From Paenibacillus abyssi (GTDB taxonomy: Bacteria > Bacillota > Bacilli > Paenibacillales > Paenibacillaceae), in NCBI RefSeq assembly GCF_014640295.1, contig NZ_BMGR01000008.1, positions 1 through 64,000 on the forward strand: a stretch of DNA of 64,000 bases, given 5' to 3'. Position numbers and translations under genes: made by a program. Positions within the stretch are counted from its first letter, which is position 1, and every line of letters begins with the position of its first letter. Positions 43,664-51,245 of this stretch are shown here, piece by piece. The notes beneath the pieces were generated by a model that was not told the DNA's origin, made no database searches, and was given only the letters and a program-made list of their open reading frames with translations.

Positions 43664-43714
43664 ATCTGTGTAGAAATAAATGTAAATGGGATTTTACGAT
43701 CGGTGGTGAAATTG

Positions 43715-44047
43715 TTGAGTGACATTGGCTATAGAATCAAATGTATCCGCAAAGAGAATAGTTTAAACCAAATTCAGTTTGCAAAAAGTATAGGCATATC
43801 ACAAGGAAACCTGAGTGAAATTGAAATGGGAAATAGTAATCCGTCTGCGGAAACATTAATATCTATTCGAACACAATATAATGTGAACTTAAATTGGTTA
43901 TTAACTGGTATCGCTGCAGAAGATGGGACGACATATGTAGATGAGTTCGAGAAAAGGCTGATTGAAGTCTTTAGAAATCTTGATGATTATGACAAGAACG
44001 AAATAATTGAGTTTATACGAGTAAAAATAAAATTAAGATCAATATAG
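43715..44047 (+). CDS. XRE-family transcriptional regulator
   Basis: The 110-residue protein has an N-terminal helix-turn-helix (IRKENSLNQIQFAKSIG, ISQGNLSEIEMGNS, then LNWLLTG) typical of phage-like Cro/CI regulators, and a short acidic helical tail. I use the TTG at 43715 with GGTGG seven bases ahead; a GTG nine bases upstream is possible. It may once have regulated the lost tns genes of element B. A decayed homologue sits at the same position in the next relic (50874). Confidence 0.8.
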   Translation: MSDIGYRIKCIRKENSLNQIQFAKSIGISQGNLSEIEMGNSNPSAETLISIRTQYNVNLNWLLTGIAAEDGTTYVDEFEKRLIEVFRNLDDYDKNEIIEFIRVKIKLRSI

Positions 44048-44269
44048 TTATTTAATGAAAATAAAGGATTTCGCTTAGCTTTAGATAAGTCTCTTATTAA
44101 AGTAATACATACTACCAGCATATATACTTTAATTATAATGAGGAGGACGTAGCCCAAGCGAAGGAGCGGGAACGTCCTTTTTGAAGTAACGGGCAGATTA
44201 CCGTAACTTAATTGGGTGCTACTTCGTATGCAAAGTGGAGAATAATGTTATTTTGGGGAGTGAGCCATA

Positions 44270-44566
44270 ATGCGTATTGAAGAATATCAGATAAATTTGT
44301 TATTGAAGAAAGTAAGTGCGGAAGAAGAAGCTATGCTTAAGAATGTAATTCATAAACAATTTGGTGTGAGTGTAGGTCTAACGCCAAAGGAATTGTCCGA
44401 AATGAAACTGGAAGTGCTAACTCCTCTGCTTAATATGCTTCGGGGATTAGTGCTTACCAAACAGCATAAACCAGATATAAGAGGTGCTCATTATTCTTTG
44501 CAGTCAAAAAGCCTCCCTCGAAAGGTTGTATTTGGAAGAGTGGATAACATGGATTCCCAAGAGTAA
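44270..44566 (+). CDS. Hypothetical protein
   Basis: This 98-residue protein begins MRIEEYQINLLLKKVSAEEE, with GGGGAG before the ATG. It is predicted helical with a basic C-terminus. No family is recognised. Confidence 0.55.
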   Translation: MRIEEYQINLLLKKVSAEEEAMLKNVIHKQFGVSVGLTPKELSEMKLEVLTPLLNMLRGLVLTKQHKPDIRGAHYSLQSKSLPRKVVFGRVDNMDSQE

Positions 44567-44625
44567 GTATCCTATATAATTAAACTATCGGAGAACGTTA
44601 GTTAACACAATAAATTAACTATGTT

Positions 44626-44660
44626 TCTGACCCGGCGCGTTATCATAAGCCGGGTTTGCT
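44626..44660. terminator. Bidirectional terminator
   Basis: ACCCGGC pairs with GCCGGGT, followed by TTGCTGTATATTTT, between two convergent genes. Confidence 0.65.
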
Positions 44661-44678
44661 GTATATTTTGCAAACATT

Positions 44679-45017
44679 TTAAAAAACGTTATTATGCTGG
44701 TAGGCTTGACCTGGGGCTTCCAGCGGCTCTTTCATTTCAAACAGTTTCAGAAGGAAGCACTCATTTAGCGGTTTTTGGTGAGTGTTGTCCTTATTAATCG
44801 TTGCAAAAACAAACAAGGTTCCATAATGCTTCGAACCCCCTCGAAGGTAAGCAACGTTGATTGGCCTGTCCTCCAGCAGCTCCAGCCTTTGATTTCCATA
44901 GACTATCTCCACCTTCGAGTTAGATCGAGAATAAGAGAACGTAAGCTGATCGGTTAGCTGTCGAATTGGATCAATTCTAGGTAGATTTCTTCCACCATGA
45001 GGGTTTTCATTTGTCAT
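44679..45017 (-). CDS. Hypothetical protein
   Basis: This 112-residue protein (MTNENPHGGRNLPRIDPIRQ) is a beta-rich small domain (KVEIVYGNQRLELLEDRPIN). No family is recognised and the ribosome binding site is weak. Confidence 0.5.
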   Translation of the reverse strand: MTNENPHGGRNLPRIDPIRQLTDQLTFSYSRSNSKVEIVYGNQRLELLEDRPINVAYLRGGSKHYGTLFVFATINKDNTHQKPLNECFLLKLFEMKEPLEAPGQAYQHNNVF

Positions 45018-45233
45018 AGTCGCCGTATTCTATTGTAGCTGGAAAAGAGTTTCAGTTTTGAATTCTGATTTTGGGGCGATAACCCAGCTCTTATCCCTGT
45101 AAACCCTGACCTTCATAATACGAAATTATTATCGTTTTAATGAAATCAAACTTGACCTAAATGAGATCAGAGGAAATTACTGTAATTTGTCGAAATAGTA
45201 GTGCAATAAAACTATGTTTCGGAGGTGAAGTCC

Positions 45234-45761
45234 TTGATATTCGTTGGTGGTATACACGGTGTCGGCAAAACAAGCTGGTGCAAAGAAAGGTCTGCTCATG
45301 CAGGTATAGCTCACTACTCTGCAAGTACGCTAATTGCCCAAGAAAGAAACGAATCTTTTACAAGTGACAAGAGGGTGGATCAAGTTGAGGAAAACCAACT
45401 GTTGCTTCTATCCGCCGTGAGGCGTACCCGCGCGTCCCAGAGATTTTTATTAGACGGGCACTTTTGCCTTGTGAATAAAGAGAATGCGATTGAAAGGGTG
45501 CCGTACCAAACATTCGCAGACCTTAATCCATCGGGAATAATCCTTCTAAAGGATGACGTGAGTTCCATTTACGAAAGATTAGGTGCTAGAGATGCTCAGC
45601 ATTATGACCTTTCATTTCTAGAGAAGTTTCAAAATGCTGAAATGGAATACGCTCAATACGTTTCGGAAAAATTGCGTTGCCCTGTTAACATTATTACTCC
45701 GACCGATATTTTTGATTTGAGCGGCTTCGTAAGCGAATGTTACAAGGAGGGCACCCGATGA
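45234..45761 (+). CDS. P-loop nucleotide kinase-like protein
   Basis: The 175-residue protein has Walker A GGIHGVGKTSWC at its N-terminus and a Walker B-like RFLLDGHFCL, as in shikimate/adenylate-kinase-type P-loop proteins. The start is taken as the TTG at 45234, eight bases after GGAGG; a GTG nine bases earlier is in frame. Its stop overlaps the next gene by ATGA, so it is the first gene of a three-gene operon with GNAT and ASCH proteins. The substrate is unknown; phosphorylation of a nucleoside or RNA end is possible. Confidence 0.75.
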   Translation: MIFVGGIHGVGKTSWCKERSAHAGIAHYSASTLIAQERNESFTSDKRVDQVEENQLLLLSAVRRTRASQRFLLDGHFCLVNKENAIERVPYQTFADLNPSGIILLKDDVSSIYERLGARDAQHYDLSFLEKFQNAEMEYAQYVSEKLRCPVNIITPTDIFDLSGFVSECYKEGTR

Positions 45762-46804
45762 GCGGAATACTGGAACGGAAGAAGTTTAGAGAGGTTAATC
45801 TGAACGACCCATTTTTTGATTCACTTAAATCCGATTATCGGGAATTTGCAGCTTGGTTTGAGCGGAAGGGAGATGAAGAGGCATATCTGTATTACGAAAA
45901 CGGGTTTATTCAAGGCTTTCTTTATTTCAAAGTTGAATCAGGACCCATTACAGATGTAGAACCCGTCATTACCGGTAAACGCCTCCTGAAGATAGGTACG
46001 CTCAAAATAAATCCACACGGTACGCGCTTAGGCGAACGCTTTATCAAAAAGGCCGTCGATTATGCAATAGTTATGGGAGTGGAACAGTGTTACGTCACTG
46101 TATTTGAAAAACATAAGGCTCTCGTGGATCTGTTTGAAAAATATGGGTTTTCGCGCCATGGAGTAAAGGTAACAGTAAACGGAACTGAGTTGGTGTTTGT
46201 AAAGTCTCTGACCACATTTACGGGCGACATATTAACGGATTATCCTTTGATTTCGACAAAAGGGAATAACAAATACATCCTTTCGATCTATCCTCAATAT
46301 CATTCCGTCATGTTCCCGGACTCTATCTTAAGAAATGAGAACGTCAACATCCTGGAGGATGTCTCATACACGAACAGCATTCATAAGATTTATGTGACCA
46401 GGATGAAGGTTTATCCGCTGGTAAGAGGAGATATATTGGTCATGTATCGAACCAAGGATGAAGGAAAAAAAGCAGAATACAGTTCTGTCGTCAGCTCTGT
46501 ATGTGTAGTGGAAGAAGTCCGTTACCAAACTGAATTCGAAAATTTTGAAGCGTTTTATTCTTATGCCACAAAATATAGTGTATTTGATCGAAGTGATTTA
46601 CAATATTGGTATAACCGCGGCGGGTGTTATACAATAAAGATGACCTATAACGCAGCATTAAGCAAACGATTGATTCGCCAGAAGCTTATTGAGCAGATTG
46701 GGATTGACCGCGACATTTATTGGGGCTTTTTTAAAATCACGGATGAACAGTTTGTTCGTATAATAGAAGAAGGTGGAGTACTTGAAAGTATTGTTATCGA
46801 TTAG
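45758..46804 (+). CDS. GNAT acetyltransferase with an extra C-terminal domain
   Basis: The first 155 residues form a GNAT fold (YLYYENGFIQGFLYFKVE, KIGTLKINPHGTRLGERFIK for acetyl-CoA binding, and VTVFEKHKALVDLFEKYGF). About 190 further residues contain IYVTRMKVYPLVRGDILVMYR and SVCVVEEVRY, which read like an EVE/ASCH-type PUA-related beta domain, often RNA-binding. The start ATG at 45758 overlaps the upstream stop and follows AAGGAGGG. A target such as tRNA or a protein cannot be named. Confidence 0.8.
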   Translation: MSGILERKKFREVNLNDPFFDSLKSDYREFAAWFERKGDEEAYLYYENGFIQGFLYFKVESGPITDVEPVITGKRLLKIGTLKINPHGTRLGERFIKKAVDYAIVMGVEQCYVTVFEKHKALVDLFEKYGFSRHGVKVTVNGTELVFVKSLTTFTGDILTDYPLISTKGNNKYILSIYPQYHSVMFPDSILRNENVNILEDVSYTNSIHKIYVTRMKVYPLVRGDILVMYRTKDEGKKAEYSSVVSSVCVVEEVRYQTEFENFEAFYSYATKYSVFDRSDLQYWYNRGGCYTIKMTYNAALSKRLIRQKLIEQIGIDRDIYWGFFKITDEQFVRIIEEGGVLESIVID

Positions 46805-47186
46805 ACCGGAGTATGTGGAGCAGATTGTAAATGGTAAGAAGCTCTTCGAATATCGGAAGCGAATATTTAAGAAAGAGGTTGAGTCCGTCATTATTTACTG
46901 TACGAAGCCGGTAGGGATGATTGTCGGAGAATTTACATTCGATCATATTTTATCGGATACTCCTCAAGCGCTATGGGATCGGACTCACAAACAATCTGGA
47001 ATTTCTGAAGACTTCTTCAAGCAGTATTTTTCAGATAGAGAAACCGGATATGCGATTCAAATTAAGGAATATCGGGAATATGAGAATCCTGTTCAACCTG
47101 AAGATGTTTTTGAACATTTTGTAGCCCCTCAGTCGTATCGCTATGTTGCAGATAAGGAATGGAAGGAACTTCAGTTAGTGTTGTAA
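46782..47186 (+). CDS. ASCH/PUA-like domain protein
   Basis: The 134-residue protein starts KVLLSIRPEYVEQIVNGKKL, the standard ASCH opening, with FEYRKR (conserved Lys/Arg face) and IIYCTKPVGMIVGEF. I use the TTG at 46782, five bases after AGGTGG, because family members begin MKVLLSI; it lies inside the end of the GNAT gene. ASCH proteins bind RNA, and Escherichia coli YqfB of this family hydrolyses N4-acetylcytidine, which makes coupling with a GNAT enzyme intriguing. Confidence 0.82.
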   Translation: MKVLLSIRPEYVEQIVNGKKLFEYRKRIFKKEVESVIIYCTKPVGMIVGEFTFDHILSDTPQALWDRTHKQSGISEDFFKQYFSDRETGYAIQIKEYREYENPVQPEDVFEHFVAPQSYRYVADKEWKELQLVL

Positions 47187-47198
47187 TGTTGAATGACC

Positions 47199-47240
47199 AA
47201 GCGGCTTCAGCCAAGGAATTCTTTCGGCTGGGGCTTTTAT
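47199..47240 (+). terminator. Terminator of the P-loop/GNAT/ASCH operon
   Basis: AGCGGCTTCAGCC pairs with GGCTGGGGCTTTTA (imperfect stem) and is followed by TTTTATTTTTG. Confidence 0.65.
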
Positions 47241-47362
47241 TTTTGGGAATTTCTCGAAAATAAATCAATGTGAACAGTTAGCCGGCATCGCCGTTGGCAA
47301 CACTGATATGAAACGGTGTAACCAGTGCATGATCAAACAAAACCAGACAGGGGTGCGCTTTA

Positions 47363-47536
47363 ATGAAGCAAAGAGCAGGGAAGCTCGAGAATATATTGAT
47401 AAAAGTCACTATTGTTATGTTATTTGGTTTTGGTGTAGGTATGATCAGTATTCGGGAGGATTGGATGACGGCAATTGAAGAGCGGCAGCTGGCGATCGGC
47501 TGCTTTTTAAGTTTTGACACCCTGGCACGCATGTGA
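47363..47536 (+). CDS. Possible 57-residue membrane peptide
   Basis: The ATG at 47363 opens a frame with a single membrane helix (ILIKVTIVMLFGFGVGMISI) and a charged tail. A GGGG motif lies 10-14 bases upstream. It is too short for certainty. Confidence 0.35.
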   Translation: MKQRAGKLENILIKVTIVMLFGFGVGMISIREDWMTAIEERQLAIGCFLSFDTLARM

Positions 47537-47610
47537 ACCGCCACGCACGCGAACGGTCATTTTCCCAAAATGTGAATATAGTGTGTTAACCAGTTAAAGG
47601 AGGTTTTTCC

Positions 47611-48060
47611 ATGGGTGCGAGGGTTAAGTATAGGTCGTCTGACGTTGATTTGTTGGCGCGGCTTATGAGGGGCGAGGCACAGGCGGAAGGCGAAAAGGGG
47701 ATGTTAACGGTTGGCGCTGTCGTGATTAATCGGGCCGTAGTCAGGTGTTCGGACTTCAAGAACGTCAACAATATTAATGATGTTATTTATCATTATATGA
47801 ATGGCGATGCCATGTTCGACGCCATATTAGAACCCGATTTTTATCAGAAGTCACGGGAACGAGAGCGGCGGCTAGCTGAACAGACCATAAAAGGCTGGCG
47901 AGAATGGCCTTCAAAATACTCGCTGTGGTATTTCAACCCGTGGGGGCCAACGTCTCAACCTTGCCCCGCAATGTGGTACGGTCAACCGTTCGCGGGTGCT
48001 TGGAAAAATCATTGTTTTTACCAACCCACAAGCACAGAATGCGCGGAAATTTACCGATAA
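47611..48060 (+). CDS. SleB-like cell-wall hydrolase
   Basis: The 149-residue protein matches the Hydrolase_2 (SleB/CwlJ) domain: DLLARLMRGEAQAEGEKGML (catalytic-type Glu), VGAVVINRAV, FNPWGPTSQPCPAMW and IGKHCFY-like KNHCFYQP. SleB-type enzymes act on spore cortex muramic-delta-lactam peptidoglycan. No signal peptide is present, as in CwlJ. GGAGG lies eight bases before the ATG. It is unusual as a transposon cargo gene. Confidence 0.88.
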   Translation: MGARVKYRSSDVDLLARLMRGEAQAEGEKGMLTVGAVVINRAVVRCSDFKNVNNINDVIYHYMNGDAMFDAILEPDFYQKSRERERRLAEQTIKGWREWPSKYSLWYFNPWGPTSQPCPAMWYGQPFAGAWKNHCFYQPTSTECAEIYR

Positions 48061-48288
48061 AAAACTTTGTAAGGGCGAATGCCATAAGGCATTCAATGCC
48101 AAATAAATAACACTTTGGTATGCCATCGACTACGAAAAGTTGCCTGAAAAGAAGCCCATCTTCTTCTTGATAAAAGTCCTCACCTGACTGTGAAAAAATA
48201 GGTGATCAATTAAAAGTAGTTGTTTTAAATAATCAAGGGTGAGCCTTTATCAAATTTCAAGTAGTATCGGAAGAAGATTAAGCTGACG

Positions 48289-48370
48289 GGGAACGATTGC
48301 TCAATAAAGGAACACGATGAGGCTGCCGCGAAATAATACGGCAGCCTCGTTCCGCTAACGGGCAGCATTC
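48289..48370. repeat. Structured repeat, copy 2
   Basis: TAAGCTGACGGGGAACGATT through CGCTAACGGGCAGCATTC forms a perfect inner hairpin GAGGCTGCCG/CGGCAGCCTC inside GGAAC/GTTCC. It matches copy 1 at 24989 closely, with compensating changes in the stem. It precedes an IS110 relic. Confidence 0.75.
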
Positions 48371-48412
48371 CTATTATAGAGAAATACGAGATTTGAGAAA
48401 CAAAACTACAAG

Positions 48413-49159
48413 ATGAATTCTACTCAAAATGAACGTATTAATCAAATTACTTCTTCTACCTTAATTATCGGTATCGACATTGCAAAATTCAAACATGTGG
48501 CTCGAGCACAAGACTACCGCGGAGTCGAGTTCGGGAGACCCATTACTTTTGAGAACAATCGTGAAGGCTTTGAAATGTTCGTTAGCTGGTTCAGAAAGAT
48601 TGCGACGGAGCAAGGTTTCCAGGACACCATCGTTGGTATGGAACCGACCGGTCACTACTGGCTGAACCTGGCCTATTTTCTAAGAGAACATCACATTACG
48701 TGCGCTGTGGTTAATCCGCTCCACGTGAAGAAAAGCAAAGAGTTAGATGACAATTCGACAACCAAGAACGACATCAAGGATGCTAGAGTCATCGCACAGC
48801 TCGTCAAAGACGGAAGATACGCCGTACCTCATCTTCCCTAGGGCATCTATGCCGAACTAAGGGAAGCGATGAAAATTCGCGACCATCTGTCGATTGATCT
48901 GCGCATGGTGCAAGGCCGTGTCCATAACTGGTTGGATCGGTACTTCCCAGAGTTCCTCACGGTATTTAAGGATTGGGAATGCAAGTCCGCACGCCAAATG
49001 CTCAGTCTTTGTTTGTTGCCGCATGAGCTGGTTTCTGAGTCAGAGGAAGCCTTGCTGAGTCATCTCAGAAAGGTTGCCAAGCGAGGTCTCGGTATCGAGC
49101 GTATGAGGAGTTTGCAAGCGGCGGCAAGCCGTTACTTCTTCTACAACATGTTTTCTTAG
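48413..49159 (+). pseudogene. IS110-family transposase, nonsense-mutated and truncated
   Basis: The frame shows the DEDD-type N-terminal catalytic domain: IIGIDIAKFKHVA (first Asp), GMEPTGHYW (Glu), KNDIKDARVIA (Asp pair). A TAG at 48839-48841 interrupts it, and the same frame continues with a diverged helical region to 49159. The C-terminal transposase_20 domain with the catalytic Ser is absent. It is inactive. No IS ends are recognisable. Confidence 0.85.
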
Positions 49160-49387
49160 ATTTTGAACGTTTTTCTTTCGTACGAGAAAAGCACTTAATG
49201 AGGATGAGCATTTAAGAGAAAAGTGATTCTCCATAGAGGGAGGATAGTGAAAGAAACAAAACAGTGAGGTACGGAGCGCATACCTATATGGCATCGCAGT
49301 ATGGTGGAAAAAAGTGGACCGCAACCTTCTATGGTTAAGAACGTCAAACCTTACTAGACACCAATACAACAGAAGAGGGGAGACATC

Positions 49388-50410
49388 ATGAAAAAGGTTT
49401 TATCAGGGATAATGTTGATCATGGCCATTTGTTTTAGCTTACCAGGACAGGCATCCATGGAACAGGCTTCCTTGGAGGTTAGCTTTCAGGATGAGCAGTT
49501 GGAGCAAGCAATCAAGCAAATCTTACAGAAGAATGATAATGAAGCCATCACGCAGAAAGAGATGGAGTCATTAACCGTTGTTAGTCTTATTGGCCAAGGG
49601 ATTAAAAGTTTAAAGGGCTTGCAATATGCTACGAATATTACGCAACTTGATTTGTCCAAAAATGAGATTGAAGATATTGGGCCGCTCAAAACATTGAGCA
49701 AGTTAACGGAATTGAACCTTTCGGACAATCAGATCAAGGATCTTAATCCATTAAAGAAGATGACGAATCTGAATGAATTGGATCTCACGTCGAATTTGGT
49801 ATACGATCTTGGGCCTTTGAAATCTCTTACGAATATTAGCTACTTATACCTAGGTAACAATCGTGTTTGGGATTTGGAGCCCATCCGCAACCATACGTTC
49901 GATAATCAATATGACACAGGAGCTTACTTACCCGCGCTGAAGGTGAAGGGAAACTATTTGGATCTGAGAGATCCGCCGCCTACCAAGTCGCGAAAAATTC
50001 TCAATCAGCTCGGCGGGGAAGGAGGATACCAACGAAAAGTTGAACGATTAGTAATCGGCAGTACCACCGCTTATATCTGGGAAAGTGCCTTTACGCTCAC
50101 CCATGCCCCGTTTATTGCATCGGGCCGCACGTATGTGCCCATTCGGTTTGTGTCTAAGTGGTTGGGTTCGGAAGTAAGCTGGGACCAAAGCAAAAAAGAG
50201 GTAACGATCCAAAAAGGCAATACGACGATCCGCTGGGTCGTGAATGAGAAGAACGCAAACGTAAATGGACTAACGGATTCCTTTGATGCGCCGATGTTGT
50301 TGAAGAATAACAGTACGTTTGTGCCAGTACGCTTTGTATCCGAACAGTTGGAGTCCTCCGTGGAATACATGACGAACCCCAGGACCGTACTTATCTTCGA
50401 GAAAAAATAA
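49388..50410 (+). CDS. Secreted LRR protein with stalk (copper-amine-oxidase N-like) domain
   Basis: The 340-residue protein has a signal peptide (MKKVLSGIMLIMAICFSLPG), a short cap, about four internalin-type leucine-rich repeats of 22 residues (LTELNLSDNQIKDLNPLKKM and relatives), and a C-terminal stalk-type domain seen in many Paenibacillus surface proteins (RTYVPIRFVSKWLGSEVSWD, repeated as STFVPVRFVSEQL). It probably sits at the cell surface and binds protein or glycan ligands. It is the last complete gene of element B, followed by a terminator. Confidence 0.87.
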   Translation: MKKVLSGIMLIMAICFSLPGQASMEQASLEVSFQDEQLEQAIKQILQKNDNEAITQKEMESLTVVSLIGQGIKSLKGLQYATNITQLDLSKNEIEDIGPLKTLSKLTELNLSDNQIKDLNPLKKMTNLNELDLTSNLVYDLGPLKSLTNISYLYLGNNRVWDLEPIRNHTFDNQYDTGAYLPALKVKGNYLDLRDPPPTKSRKILNQLGGEGGYQRKVERLVIGSTTAYIWESAFTLTHAPFIASGRTYVPIRFVSKWLGSEVSWDQSKKEVTIQKGNTTIRWVVNEKNANVNGLTDSFDAPMLLKNNSTFVPVRFVSEQLESSVEYMTNPRTVLIFEKK

Positions 50411-50439
50411 CTTTATATTGATTCTAAATGGCTGTTTTA

Positions 50440-50466
50440 TCCCGCATAAATTGCGGGATTTTTTTC
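50440..50466 (+). terminator. Intrinsic terminator of the LRR gene
   Basis: ATCCCGC pairs with GCGGGAT across ATAAATT and is followed by seven T. Confidence 0.85.
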
Positions 50467-50603
50467 ACTCAAAGAATCGGTAACAGCGACCCAACTGCGA
50501 TGGGTACTAAATTGGGCGCTATTCGATTTCACTCAAGAGATGATATGGTGAACAGGCTTATTGATTGCACTAACGAGGACGTTAGTTGGATGACACCAGC
50601 GGT

Positions 50604-50753
50604 AGTCTAAGACTTTATTTTTCAAGTTGTGGTCCGCCGATTTTTCTTTTAATGGATCAGTCTAAAACTCATTTTTAAAAAGTTACCGATTTTTCAATTC
50701 AAAAACCGCTTCAAATCAACGACTCAAGTCTAATTCTTTATTTTCATCGAACA
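50604..50753. repeat. Distal Tn7-like end with three spaced repeats
   Basis: AGTCTAAGACTTTATTTTTC (50604), AGTCTAAAACTCATTTTTAA (50659) and AGTCTAATTCTTTATTTTCA (50727) are spaced repeats; the end closes CGAACA, the same last six bases as the element A end, then TCATC. Spacing resembles Tn7-L. The repeat type differs from the proximal end of element B. Confidence 0.75.
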
Positions 50754-50761
50754 TCATCATC

Positions 50762-50856
50762 TGACTCATTACAATAAAGTGTTGTTCTAAACAATAAAGT
50801 GTTGTTCTATGAACATCATGGGCCGTTCTACAGCATGGGGACGGCCCACTTTTGTT
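50762..50856. mobile_element. Relic of a further Tn7-like proximal end (element C)
   Basis: After TCATC (50757-50761) come TGACTCATT and two 20-bp repeats ACAATAAAGTGTTGTTCTAA (50771 and 50791). An intrinsic terminator follows (GGGCCGT/ACGGCCC, 50820-50854) and then a decayed XRE gene. The order of end repeats, terminator and XRE is the same as in element B. The first bases read TGA rather than TGT, so this end may be mutated. Confidence 0.6.
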
Positions 50857-50873
50857 TAAAGGGGCTATATGAG

Positions 50874-50975
50874 ATAACTATAGGGGACAAAGTTAAGTCT
50901 ATTCGCAAGCAACATCAGCTGAATCAAATTGCGTTTCGATGAGGAAGAATAGACATCATCTCTTATCAACAATGT
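50874..50975 (+). pseudogene. Decayed XRE regulator of relic element C
   Basis: The frame reads ITIGDKVKSIRKQHQLNQIAFR then stops; a continuation GRIDIISYQQ fits the next helices. It aligns with SDIGYRIKCIRKENSLNQIQ of the XRE protein in element B. It lacks a start codon and everything after the second helix. Confidence 0.6.
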
Positions 50976-51060
50976 ATCCACTGTTTGTCCACAGAGTTAT
51001 GCACAAGTTGATGGAGTAAGGAGCAGTTTGCCTCAGGCAATTGCTCCTTGTTTTCATTTA
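50976..51060 (+). terminator. Terminator with nearby DnaA-box-like sites, possible native glmS end
   Basis: AAGGAGCANTTTGCCT pairs almost perfectly with AGGCAANTGCTCCTT (51018-51049), followed by GTTTTCATTT. Before it lie TTGTCCACA (50985) and TTATGCACA (50997), near-matches to DnaA boxes. This could be the original chromosomal sequence downstream of glmS. The 100 bases that follow hold no gene. Confidence 0.55.
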
Positions 51061-51161
51061 TATGATTACAACCACAATATGCATTCAAAATCAGCTGCCG
51101 TGGAAATAATGATGTAAACACGGATAGTTGAAAATGTAAAATCCGTGTCGCAGTAACGCTA

Positions 51162-51210
51162 TTGACAAACCAACTACTACGTGTTACTTTATAGCGGTAG
51201 TAAGTAACAC
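51162..51210 (+). promoter_or_regulatory. PadR-operon promoter with operator
   Basis: TTGACA (51162) and TACTTT (51185) are 17 bases apart. GTGTTACTT (51181) and AAGTAACAC (51202) form a perfect inverted repeat over the -10, a likely autoregulatory PadR operator. Confidence 0.75.
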
Positions 51211-51245
51211 TTCATACCAGTCTTACAGAATAGCAAGGGGTGTTT

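Larger units (their letters stand above)
43515..50753. mobile_element. Tns-less Tn7-like island (element B), composite ends
   Basis: The 7,239-bp segment starts TGTCAGCTGA after TCATC and ends CGAACA before another TCATC. Its proximal end has a 20-bp tandem repeat of GTYGTGAACCAGTAAAAGAT, while its distal end has an unrelated repeat built on AGTCTAA. No transposition gene remains. It is best explained as a fusion of two older Tn7-like insertions after loss of their tns genes. Cargo comprises XRE, P-loop/GNAT/ASCH, SleB-like and LRR genes. Confidence 0.7.

Noticed and set aside
47560-47610. GTTAACCAGTTAAAGG as a stray element B end repeat
   Set aside because: Only part of the 20-mer matches and the segment is better explained as the ribosome binding site and spacer of the SleB-like gene.
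50428-50610. 60-residue open frame ending in the distal repeat
   Set aside because: Its start overlaps the LRR terminator hairpin; the end KLGAIRFHSRDDMVNR may be a gene remnant, but I cannot identify it.
50951-50960. Another ACA-TCATC, apparently a further transposon junction
   Set aside because: It falls inside the decayed XRE reading frame (GRIDIIS), where homology to the element B regulator continues through it, and there are no end repeats beside it.
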